Of a DNA stretch of 8,674 bases, positions 1 to 6,720 are shown in pieces. The stretch lies in the NCBI GenBank assembly GCA_002102825.1, contig DABJ01000056.1:34242-42915 (forward strand). The letters are read 5' to 3'. Each line of letters opens with the position of its first letter. Positions within the stretch are counted from its first letter, which is position 1. The notes under the pieces are model-generated. The model was not told the origin of the DNA. It did not search any database and saw only the letters and a list, made by a program, of their open reading frames with translations. The translations under genes and the position numbers were made by a program. Source of the DNA: Candidatus Gastranaerophilales bacterium HUM_12. GTDB taxonomy: Bacteria; Cyanobacteriota; Vampirovibrionia; Gastranaerophilales; Gastranaerophilaceae.

Positions 1-30
1 GCCGTCTCTTATATTATTATTTTTTATAAC

Positions 31-1353
31 TTATCGCAAATACCTAAAGTACAAATAGAATGAGCTCAATACTAATGATATAAACGTAATTAAAGCACCA
101 TATTTCATAAAGCGTAAGAATGAAATTTTATGTCCTCGAGATTCTGAAGTTTCACTAACTAAAACATTTGCAGCAGCGCCAATAATTGTTAAATTTCCAC
201 CCAAGCAAGCACCTAAAGACAATGCCCACCATAGAGCATGAGTTGCACCAGTCATTGCATTTGGATTGGCAGGGTTGATAAGCTCTGAAATCAGCGGAGC
301 CATTGTTGCGGTATATGGGATATTATCAATAATACCGGACAATATACCGGAAGCCCAAAGAATAACCATTGTTGCTAATTCAAGACTACCATGAGTCAAC
401 ACAATCAACTGGTCAGCTAAGAACTTAATACCACCATTTGCCTCAAATCCACCAATGATAATAAATAAACCAATGAAAAAGAAGATTGTAAGCCATTCCA
501 CATCACGATAAATTTCTTTAGGTTTTTCAAACAACAACAAGAATGATGCACCGGAAACAGCAAATACGTAAGCTGAAATATGGGTAATATCATGAGTTAC
601 AAAACCTAAAATAACTAAACCTAATGTAATAACAGATCTAATCATCAAGTTTTTATTGGTAATAGTTTTTGAATTATCAAGATTTGCAACATGTTCCATT
701 TTTTCAGGTGTCGTTTTCAAACCTTTTCTAAACAAGAAAATCAAAACCCCAATTGATACCATAAAAATTAAAAATACAATCGGAGTAAGTTCTTGAACGA
801 AATTCATAAAACTCAAACCTGCTCTTGTACCGATGATAATATTTGGAGGATCGCCAATCAATGTTGCAGTACCACCAATATTAGAAGCCAAAACTTCTGT
901 TATCAAAAATGGAACAGGGTCCGTTTCAAATTCTTTTGCAATAACAAAGGTTATAGGCATCATCAAAACAACCGTTGTAACATTATCTAAAAACGCAGAT
1001 GCAATAGCGGTAAATGCAGCAAGTGCAAATAAAACAGTTTTTGGGTGTCCTTTAGTAAGTTTCAACAAATTAATCGCCAACCACTTGAAGACCCCACTGC
1101 GACTTGCAATATTCACAATAATCATCATACCAATAAGTAAAAATATTACTTCAAAGTCAACATATTCAAAAACCCCTTTTACATTGTGCTCCAAATTTAA
1201 TGAAAGAGGAATCAATCCAAGTAACATCGTTAAAGAAGCTCCAACCAATGCAACTACAGATTTTTGGATTTTTTCACTTGCAATGAAAATGTAGGCAATC
1301 AAAAGAATCGCTCCGGAAATAATCATTCCATGTGAGTGAATAAATTCTAACAT
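31..1353 (-). CDS. ArsB/NhaD-type (SLC13-like) ion permease
   Basis: A 440-residue inner-membrane transporter of the ion-transporter superfamily that includes ArsB, NhaD and SLC13 permeases. Hydrophobic segments fill nearly the whole length. The family's inverted-repeat design is visible: FLDNVTTVVLMMP (121-133) is mirrored by IIDNIPYTATMAP (341-353), and SNIGGTATLIGDPPN (157-171) by GACLGGNLTIIGAAANV (381-397). These paired re-entrant hairpin and DN motifs form the substrate and cation site in the superfamily. A charged cytoplasmic loop lies around 208-235. The substrate cannot be read from sequence; sodium/proton exchange, arsenite or a dicarboxylate are all possible, and no ars regulator or reductase is nearby. 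The ATG has a good ribosome site (AAGGAGA, 1363-1369) 9 nt upstream. It lies 45 nt after rseP with no clear promoter between, so it is probably co-transcribed with rseP. I see no hairpin in the 30 bases after the stop. Confidence 0.88.
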   Translation of the reverse strand: MLEFIHSHGMIISGAILLIAYIFIASEKIQKSVVALVGASLTMLLGLIPLSLNLEHNVKGVFEYVDFEVIFLLIGMMIIVNIASRSGVFKWLAINLLKLTKGHPKTVLFALAAFTAIASAFLDNVTTVVLMMPITFVIAKEFETDPVPFLITEVLASNIGGTATLIGDPPNIIIGTRAGLSFMNFVQELTPIVFLIFMVSIGVLIFLFRKGLKTTPEKMEHVANLDNSKTITNKNLMIRSVITLGLVILGFVTHDITHISAYVFAVSGASFLLLFEKPKEIYRDVEWLTIFFFIGLFIIIGGFEANGGIKFLADQLIVLTHGSLELATMVILWASGILSGIIDNIPYTATMAPLISELINPANPNAMTGATHALWWALSLGACLGGNLTIIGAAANVLVSETSESRGHKISFLRFMKYGALITFISLVLSSFYLYFRYLR

Positions 1354-1398
1354 TTTGTATTTTCTCCTTTATATTTCTATTTACAACCAAACTTTATT

Positions 1399-2766
1399 CT
1401 ATATTTTGTGTCTTACAAGAGCATAAACATCATTAAAGACAACTAACACCATGAAAATTATCAAAAGGAGAAAAAAGAATGAACTTACTTTATTTAAAGT
1501 TTCTTCATCAATCGGTTTCCCTCTTAATTTTTCAATCAACAGGAACATAAAATGCCCACCATCAAGTGCCGGAATTGGTAAAAAGTTAACTAAAGCCAAA
1601 TCCATTGATATCATTGCAGTTAACAATAAGCCGGAGAAAAATCCATTGTTAGAAATAACATCTCCACCAATTTTCGTAATTACAACAATACCGTGTAAAT
1701 CTTTCATTGGAATTTTACCAGTAAACAATTGCCACAAACCATAAACTAAAACATAAGTTTGCTCCCACAAATATCTAAAACTACCAGTAATTGCCGCGCC
1801 AACACCTTTAGTCGGAGTTGTAACTTGACGGGCTTCCAATGAAACACCAATCAAACCTTTTTCGTTAGGATAGAATGTTTTCAGTTGAACAGTTTTATCC
1901 TTGCGTAAAACTGTGACATCTAATGGCCTTAAACTATCTGATATGGCATAAGCAACATCTTTCAATGTTGTTGTACCATCTGCAACATAAGTTGTTCTAC
2001 TTTTTAGAGAATCTCTAAGTTTTGTTTGTTTTTCGGTTAATGAATTTTGAGAATCTCTATATAATTTATATCCTCTAAGAAAATCATCATCAATCTTTAA
2101 TTGCGGTTCTGATTTAATATCAGGCAACGCAACAACAGTTAAATTTTTAATACTTTCATTTTCATTAAGTTTTGGATTAAGTTTTTTCAACTTGTCTAAA
2201 TTTGTTTTAACAAAATCATAATCAACTTTTCCATCATAAGGTTTGCTATTCTGTGCGAATAAAGTCAATGCGTAGCTTGACTTTATTTCAGAACCGTTGA
2301 TATTAATAATTCTATCACCTTTTTGTATTCCGCTATTCCAAACAGACGCATCTTTTTCTGCAACAATATTGTTTATATAAACTTGAAAATCAGAAGATGG
2401 AAGTTTCCCCCAGACCAAAGAGGTTATTAACACAAGGAAAAATGCAGTAATGACATTTGCTATGACACCTGCAGAAATTACAATCATACGTTGCCACACA
2501 GGGCGATTTAAGAATCTATCCTTTGAATCTTTTGGCAAATCTGTGTCTTTTTCATCATCAGGGAAAGAAACATAACCTCCAAGTAAAAAGGCATGAACTA
2601 AAACCTCAATATCCCCAACTTTTTTGCTCCATAAAGTTGGTCCAATTGGCAAACCGAAACCGAATTTAGAAACCTTTATTCCTAAAACTCTCGCAGCCAA
2701 AAAGTGTCCGGCCTCGTGAACCAAAACCAAAAAACTAAGTAGCAAAATCATTATTATTATTGACAT
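1399..2766 (-). CDS. rseP: RIP metalloprotease RseP (site-2 protease)
   Basis: An intramembrane zinc protease that cuts membrane-bound anti-sigma factors or remnant signal peptides within the inner membrane. With the ATG at 2766 it is 455 residues. The zinc motif HEAGH is at 17-21 inside the first membrane segment, and the second active-site motif NFLPIPALDGGH (394-405) supplies the aspartate ligand D402. Further membrane segments are near 95-118 and 430-448. A PDZ-type region starts around 128 (GIQKGDRIININGSEI, 146-161), but about 100 charged, lysine-rich residues separate it from what looks like its second half (267-310). A GTG at 2811 also opens this frame, but its extra 15 codons lie across the intergenic hairpin. 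The ATG at 2766 has a strong ribosome site (GGGGAGA, 2772-2778) and puts HEAGH where the family has it. It stops with TAG, 45 nt before the permease gene. Confidence 0.93.
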   Translation of the reverse strand: MSIIIMILLLSFLVLVHEAGHFLAARVLGIKVSKFGFGLPIGPTLWSKKVGDIEVLVHAFLLGGYVSFPDDEKDTDLPKDSKDRFLNRPVWQRMIVISAGVIANVITAFFLVLITSLVWGKLPSSDFQVYINNIVAEKDASVWNSGIQKGDRIININGSEIKSSYALTLFAQNSKPYDGKVDYDFVKTNLDKLKKLNPKLNENESIKNLTVVALPDIKSEPQLKIDDDFLRGYKLYRDSQNSLTEKQTKLRDSLKSRTTYVADGTTTLKDVAYAISDSLRPLDVTVLRKDKTVQLKTFYPNEKGLIGVSLEARQVTTPTKGVGAAITGSFRYLWEQTYVLVYGLWQLFTGKIPMKDLHGIVVITKIGGDVISNNGFFSGLLLTAMISMDLALVNFLPIPALDGGHFMFLLIEKLRGKPIDEETLNKVSSFFFLLLIIFMVLVVFNDVYALVRHKI

Positions 2767-2784
2767 ATATTTCTCCCCGATAAA

Positions 2785-2824
2785 ATAAGGAATAAGAGTG
2801 CAATATGCCACCCTTATTCCTCAT
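2785..2824 (-). terminator. Strong intergenic hairpin between pheS and rseP, probable intrinsic terminator or attenuator
   Basis: In minus-strand RNA, positions 2824-2809 pair with 2800-2785 in 16 consecutive base pairs around an 8-nt loop (2808-2801). Two of these are G-U pairs (2822/2787 and 2812/2797), which would be A-C mismatches in plus-strand RNA, so the fold favours the minus-strand transcript. It begins 6 nt after the pheS stop. The 3' side runs into TTATTTTATC (2788-2779), a T-rich but interrupted tail, and the rseP ribosome site begins immediately afterwards at 2778. Termination of the kdsA-hydrolase-pheS transcript, with partial readthrough into rseP, is the simplest reading. An RNA-stability or processing element is the alternative. 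Confidence 0.68.
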
Positions 2825-2830
2825 AATTTT

Positions 2831-3868
2831 CTATTTAAACTGTTTTAAAAATCTTTCATCATCATTAAAGAATAATCTAATATCATCAATTGCATATTTA
2901 AGCATAGAAAGTCTTTCAACCCCCATACCAAAAGCAAATCCGGAATATACTTCTGGATCAATACCAACACCTTTCAATACGTTAGGGTCAACCATACCTG
3001 CACCCAAGATTTCTAACCAACCGGTACCGGAACATGTACGACAACCTTTACCCTCGCACATAATACATTGAACATCAATTTCAGCAGATGGTTCTGTAAA
3101 TGGGAAGAAGCTACTTCTAAATCTTGTTGGGCGACTTTCACCGAAGTACAATCTGATAAATTCGTTCAAAACACCTTTCAAATCACCAAATGTAATATTT
3201 TTATCTACATACAAACCTTCAATCTGGTGGAAGAAATTATTTTTTCTTGAATTGATATTTTCATTTCTATAAACTCTACCTGGAGCAATAATTCTAATTG
3301 GAGGATTTTTACCTTCCATTGCGTGAATTTGAGCACCTGAAGTTTGGCTTCTCAACACAACATTTTTAGCAATATTTGTGTAGAATGTATCTTGCATATC
3401 ACGAGCAGGGTGATCTTTTGGAACATTCAACATATCAAAGTTATAATATTCAGTTTCAACTTCCGGAGCAAATTCATCAGGAACAACTGAAAAACCTAAG
3501 CTTTGGAAAATTGAACAAATTTCATTTGTAGTTGAAGTTAATGGGTGAACATGTCCCCTTGGAATGAATTGTCCCGGTAATGTTACATCTATTCTTTCTT
3601 TTTGAAGTTTTTCATTCAATTCTTTTTCATAGAAAAGTTTAAATTTTTCTGAAATTGAAGATTCTAATTTTTGAGTAATTTCATTAGCCAAAGAACCTAC
3701 AATCTTTTTATCTTCAACAGAAAGATCTTTTAAACCTTTTTTAATTTCGTTAAATTCACCTTTTCTGCTCAAATATTTGAATTTTATATCTTCTAAATCT
3801 TTAACAGTGCTTGCTTTTTCAATATCGGCAACAGCATCGGAATAAATTTTTTCTAATTGTTCTTTCAT
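2831..3868 (-). CDS. pheS: Phenylalanine-tRNA ligase alpha subunit
   Basis: Catalytic alpha subunit of the cytoplasmic alpha2-beta2 phenylalanyl-tRNA synthetase, a class II enzyme that charges tRNA-Phe using ATP. It has 345 residues, the normal length. Residues 1-90 are the predicted N-terminal coiled-coil arm that contacts tRNA. The class II core follows: motif 2 around 197-219 (GRVYRNEN, then FFHQIEGL) and motif 3 at 310-331 (GFAFGMGVERL onward). FPFTEPSAEID (255-265) precedes a four-cysteine cluster, C268-x2-C271-x4-C276-x2-C279, a zinc-binding insertion found in many bacterial PheS. Within motif 2 the usual DATH-like stretch reads NSRK (206-209). The ribosome site AAGGGGA (3873-3879) is 4 nt before the ATG and touches the stop of the upstream hydrolase gene, so the two are co-transcribed. 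No pheT follows; the beta subunit must be encoded elsewhere. Confidence 0.97.
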   Translation of the reverse strand: MKEQLEKIYSDAVADIEKASTVKDLEDIKFKYLSRKGEFNEIKKGLKDLSVEDKKIVGSLANEITQKLESSISEKFKLFYEKELNEKLQKERIDVTLPGQFIPRGHVHPLTSTTNEICSIFQSLGFSVVPDEFAPEVETEYYNFDMLNVPKDHPARDMQDTFYTNIAKNVVLRSQTSGAQIHAMEGKNPPIRIIAPGRVYRNENINSRKNNFFHQIEGLYVDKNITFGDLKGVLNEFIRLYFGESRPTRFRSSFFPFTEPSAEIDVQCIMCEGKGCRTCSGTGWLEILGAGMVDPNVLKGVGIDPEVYSGFAFGMGVERLSMLKYAIDDIRLFFNDDERFLKQFK

Positions 3869-3878
3869 CTCGTCCCCT

Positions 3879-4511
3879 TTATATATTTATAATTTCATTA
3901 AATTTCTTTTCGTAACCAATTGATGATTTTGGACCATGCCCTGGGTGAACTACAACATCTCCAGACAGGTTAAACAAAACATCTTTTACACTTTTTTTTA
4001 TTGTTTCAAAGCTTCCTCCAGGGAAATCTGTCCTTCCTACACTACGGAAAAACAACGTATCTCCGGAGAACAAATCTTTATCTCCCACCAAATAACACAT
4101 TCCGCCTTGAGTATGTCCTGGAGTAGAAATTGCTTTTATTTTAGTACGTCCAATAAAAAATTCATCGCCATCTTTTACAAAGTGAGTAATTTTTGCAAAT
4201 TCAGGAGGTTTTACACCGGTAAAATATTGAATCATTTTTGGAGCCGTTTCGACTTGTTCTTCATCTTCTTTTGCCATATAAGTATCGACATTAAAATTTG
4301 ATTGAAACTTTTCTACACCTAAAATATGGTCAAAGTGTCCGTGCGTAAGTAAAATATATTTTAATTTCACACCAGACTGTTTTACAGCATCAATAAATCC
4401 AGAATTTGAATCAGAACAATCAATAAGAACAGCTTCTTTTGATTCAATATCAGTTACTAAATAGTTATTAGCATCTACAGGTCCTTCGACAAAAACTTTT
4501 ATATCAATCAT
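3879..4511 (-). CDS. Metallo-beta-lactamase-fold hydrolase, glyoxalase II-like
   Basis: A 210-residue cytoplasmic hydrolase of the GloB/YcbL-type branch of the metallo-beta-lactamase superfamily; the family typically hydrolyses glutathione or other thiol esters. The dinuclear metal site is complete: THGHFDH (56-62) gives H57, H59, D61 and H62; PGHTQGG (131-137) gives H133; SGDTLF (149-154) gives the bridging D151; HPGHGP (189-194) gives H192. VGRTDFPGG (158-166) is also typical of this branch. It lacks the longer C-terminal glutathione-binding domain of classic glyoxalase II, so the natural substrate is unknown. Its ATG shares one base with the kdsA stop (TAATG, 4509-4513), and GAGG (4518-4521) lies 6 nt upstream inside the end of kdsA, which points to translational coupling. 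pheS follows after 10 nt. No functional link to KDO synthesis is evident; shared transcription may be the only one. Confidence 0.9.
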   Translation of the reverse strand: MIDIKVFVEGPVDANNYLVTDIESKEAVLIDCSDSNSGFIDAVKQSGVKLKYILLTHGHFDHILGVEKFQSNFNVDTYMAKEDEEQVETAPKMIQYFTGVKPPEFAKITHFVKDGDEFFIGRTKIKAISTPGHTQGGMCYLVGDKDLFSGDTLFFRSVGRTDFPGGSFETIKKSVKDVLFNLSGDVVVHPGHGPKSSIGYEKKFNEIINI

Positions 4512-5341
4512 TATTTGCCTCGAACCAATTCAAATATACTTTTACACATTAAAAATAACTGTTCCGCATCTTTTAAAGCAATCATATTCGGTCCATCACA
4601 AAGCGCTTTATCCGGCTCTGGGTGAACTTCAAAGAATAAAGAATTTGCACCAACAGCCATTGCTGCCTTTGCAAGATATGGTACAAATCGTCTATCTCCA
4701 CCAGAACTTGCACCATTTGCCCCAGGGAGTTGAACACTATGAGTAGCATCAAACACAACAGGGTAACCAAATGTTTGCATTATTGGGATTCCTCTAAAAT
4801 CAACAACCAAATTGTTATACCCAAAAGAAGTTCCTCTATCTGTAACCAAAATATTAGTATTACCAGAATCTTCAACCTTTTTAATCAAGGTTTTCATTTG
4901 GTCTGGAGATAAAAATTGACCTTTTTTAATATTTACAATTTTACCGGTTTTAGCAGCCGCGACAAGTAAATCTGTTTGACGACATAAAAAAGCAGGTATT
5001 TGCAAAATATCAGCAACTTCTGCAACTCTTTCTGCTTGTTCCGGAGTATGAATATCTGTAACTATCGGTAAATCATATTTTTCTTTGACTTTAGCTAACA
5101 TTTCCAAACCTTTTTCTAGCCCCGGACCTCTAAAAGAAGTTATAGAAGAGCGGTTAGCTTTATCAAAAGAAGATTTGAATACATAATTTATACCCAATTT
5201 CTTTGTAATTTCTTTTAAACCGGCAGCGGTTTCGTCTAAAATTTCTTGGCTTTCAATAGCACAAGGACCGGCTAAGATAGTAAGCTTATCCCCTCCGATT
5301 TCAAAATCCCTTAATTTAATTCTCTTAATATTTTCCATCAT
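4511..5341 (-). CDS. kdsA: 3-deoxy-8-phosphooctulonate (KDO-8-P) synthase
   Basis: Condenses phosphoenolpyruvate with arabinose 5-phosphate to make KDO-8-phosphate, precursor of the KDO linking lipid A to the LPS core; it acts in the cytoplasm. The TIM-barrel hallmarks are LAGPCAIES (23-31), FKSSFDKANRSS (at about 54-65), RQTDLL, and FDATHSVQLPG with GGDRRFV near the C-terminal third, then EVHPEPDKALCDGPN. Cysteine in LAGPC (C27) replaces the asparagine of the E. coli enzyme, which marks the metal-dependent class of this family. The frame is open to a TTG at 5368, but that extension would overlap the -10 element. I therefore choose the ATG at 5341, giving 276 residues, with the ATG at 5338 as an alternative. 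No proper Shine-Dalgarno precedes either. It is the first gene of a kdsA-hydrolase-pheS operon and overlaps the hydrolase start by one base. Confidence 0.95.
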   Translation of the reverse strand: MMENIKRIKLRDFEIGGDKLTILAGPCAIESQEILDETAAGLKEITKKLGINYVFKSSFDKANRSSITSFRGPGLEKGLEMLAKVKEKYDLPIVTDIHTPEQAERVAEVADILQIPAFLCRQTDLLVAAAKTGKIVNIKKGQFLSPDQMKTLIKKVEDSGNTNILVTDRGTSFGYNNLVVDFRGIPIMQTFGYPVVFDATHSVQLPGANGASSGGDRRFVPYLAKAAMAVGANSLFFEVHPEPDKALCDGPNMIALKDAEQLFLMCKSIFELVRGK

Positions 5342-5347
5342 ACCCAA

Positions 5348-5376
5348 ATTATATGAAAAATATAGCAAAATTACAA
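5348..5376 (-). promoter_or_regulatory. Sigma70-type promoter for kdsA, predicted leaderless transcript
   Basis: On the minus strand, TTGTAA (5376-5371, 4 of 6 matches to the -35 consensus) and a perfect TATAAT (5353-5348) are separated by exactly 17 bases. Transcription would be expected about seven bases downstream, at A5341, which is the A of the first kdsA ATG. The promoter occupies most of the 53-nt gap after the SPOR gene. An AT-rich background yields chance TATAAT boxes, but ideal spacing and position raise the likelihood. Confidence 0.62.
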
Positions 5377-5394
5377 GTAAAATGTATCTAATAC

Positions 5395-6159
5395 TTATTC
5401 AACAATTACACGAGCAGGGAAATTACTTTTTAACAAGTTGTTTGCTGCTTGTTGAGCTTTTTCTCTTGAAGTATATGAACCAACTTGCAAAGTATAATAC
5501 CCTCCAAGATTTTTAACAACCGGAGATACACCCAATCCGGCATCTTGAATAATTGATTTCGCAACTTCAGCTTGTTTTTCTGTAGCATAATAGCCGACAA
5601 CAACTTTAGCATTAACAATTTGCGCAGGAGTTGGAGCGGACTGAGTATGAGTAACAGGAGCGGATTGATGATTTACAACAGGTTGAGCATGTTGTTGAAC
5701 TTGAGTATTTTTTGTCGGCTGTTGTTCAGTTGTTTTTTGTTCATTCTTTTGAGCTTTCAACATATCAGCCATTTCTGCTTCCATTTGACCAACAGTTTTT
5801 TTCTTGTGATTTGGAAGTACAACTTTCTCATCTAGCTCTGGAGAAAACATATCCTCATCGTTAACTTTTTTCCCAGAATCTTCATCTTGAAGCTTCTTTA
5901 ACCTGTCATCAATTACAGAAGCGGAATTATCCTCCATAGTATCATCATCTGTAGTTGCAGAAACTTCAGAATCATCAGAAATTCCTACATCTACATTTGG
6001 AGAGAGAATTTTAGCGAAACCAAGAATAATTAAAAGCCCAATAATAAACACAGACACAAAAACAGTCATGTCTTTATTCGGACCTTTTTTAACTTTTCTT
6101 TTGTAATCACTATAACTAAAGTGAGCGGTATTGTCATATTTATCAGTTTCTTTTAACAT
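5395..6159 (-). CDS. SPOR-domain membrane protein
   Basis: A 254-residue single-pass inner-membrane protein predicted to place a SPOR domain in the periplasm. Residues 1-30 are a basic cytoplasmic tail, 31-52 a hydrophobic membrane anchor (MTVFVSVFIIGLLIILGF), and 54-115 an acidic linker rich in Asp, Glu and Ser. Residues 139-182 form a Gln/Thr/His/Pro low-complexity stretch, and 183-254 a complete SPOR domain with two beta-alpha-beta halves (VVVGYYATEKQAE and LQVGSYTSREKAQ). SPOR domains bind denuded glycan strands in septal peptidoglycan, so a cell-division or wall-remodelling role is likely. The layout resembles FtsN or DedD, but nothing identifies it as either. The ribosome site AGAGGTG (6164-6170) lies within the end of the DUF366 gene, and its ATG shares one base with that gene's stop (TAATG). 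It is the last gene of the HEAT-queC-DUF366 operon. No convincing terminator follows. Confidence 0.87.
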   Translation of the reverse strand: MLKETDKYDNTAHFSYSDYKRKVKKGPNKDMTVFVSVFIIGLLIILGFAKILSPNVDVGISDDSEVSATTDDDTMEDNSASVIDDRLKKLQDEDSGKKVNDEDMFSPELDEKVVLPNHKKKTVGQMEAEMADMLKAQKNEQKTTEQQPTKNTQVQQHAQPVVNHQSAPVTHTQSAPTPAQIVNAKVVVGYYATEKQAEVAKSIIQDAGLGVSPVVKNLGGYYTLQVGSYTSREKAQQAANNLLKSNFPARVIVE

Positions 6160-6713
6160 TAAACACCTCTTACTTTCGTGCTTGCCAAAACAATATCATC
6201 AATTTCTTCACTGTAATTTTTCATAACTTCAAGTGCAAAATCTTTAACATCATCAATACCTAAATCACTTTTCAAACCGGAAACAGGAATTGGAGCACCA
6301 TCTGATAAAATATTTACACCTGTATGAATTAAAACAGAAGTTAGGGATTTAGTTGCAATAGACACAGACATTTTTTTGTCATTCACAAATAAGTCATCGC
6401 CACTTCTTCTAACAAAAAAACCTCGTTTTTCCAATGCTTCTTTTAAACAACTAATCAATAAACGTTGTCTAAATACACCTTCAACCAACCCAATATTAAA
6501 TTGTTCAGTAATAAAACTAAGCATATATTTGCTATAAATTGGTTCATTATTTATAACATCTTCAATATCAACCATTTCGGTCAATTTAACTTCACATTCT
6601 CCACAAAATGCGACAATAACATCACCTTGTATTTTGAAATTTTTGTAAATCCAATGTGGTGTAAGTTGTGAACCAATATATTTGATTTCTTTGTCTATGA
6701 ATAAAGTTTTCAT
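6159..6713 (-). CDS. DUF366 family protein
   Basis: A 184-residue soluble protein that I recognise as DUF366 (PF04017), a family of archaea and some bacteria with no established function. Family-like stretches are the N-terminal KYIGSQLTPHWIYKNF (11-26), the GDVIVAFCGECEV region (30-42) followed by EMVDIEDV, FRQRLLISCLKEAL (81-94), RRSGDDLFV (102-110), SVSIATKSLTSVLIHTGVN (116-134) and a closing KVRGV. From memory, the Pyrococcus horikoshii member PH1223 has a fold related to class II aminoacyl-tRNA synthetases and biotin/lipoate ligases; treat this as a lead. The frame is open to a TTG at 6728 overlapping the queC stop, but the ATG at 6713 matches the family's start and lies 7 nt after queC. 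Its Shine-Dalgarno is weak (GGA about 10 nt upstream). Position directly after queC suggests a nucleotide or tRNA-modification role, but this is only inference. Confidence 0.82.
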   Translation of the reverse strand: MKTLFIDKEIKYIGSQLTPHWIYKNFKIQGDVIVAFCGECEVKLTEMVDIEDVINNEPIYSKYMLSFITEQFNIGLVEGVFRQRLLISCLKEALEKRGFFVRRSGDDLFVNDKKMSVSIATKSLTSVLIHTGVNILSDGAPIPVSGLKSDLGIDDVKDFALEVMKNYSEEIDDIVLASTKVRGV

Positions 6714-6720
6714 TTCTATA

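Noticed and set aside
833..1294. A 153-codon open frame on the plus strand opposite the permease gene, and similar plus-strand frames elsewhere (for example 3936-4301, 7014-7343, 7563-7853).
   Set aside because: They lie antisense to strongly recognisable minus-strand genes, lack ribosome sites and family resemblance, and have compositions expected from reading a real gene in reverse.
2767..2811. Upstream GTG start for rseP adding 15 residues.
   Set aside because: The added codons lie across the hairpin and the ribosome site of the ATG at 2766, and they would displace the first membrane helix from the N-terminus.
5342..5368. TTG start for kdsA at 5368.
   Set aside because: It would translate through the -10 box, has no Shine-Dalgarno, and extends beyond the family's N-terminus.
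5377..5397. Small inverted repeat GTAT/ATAC after the SPOR gene stop followed by ATTTTA, considered as a terminator.
   Set aside because: Only four base pairs with a three-base loop; too weak to claim.
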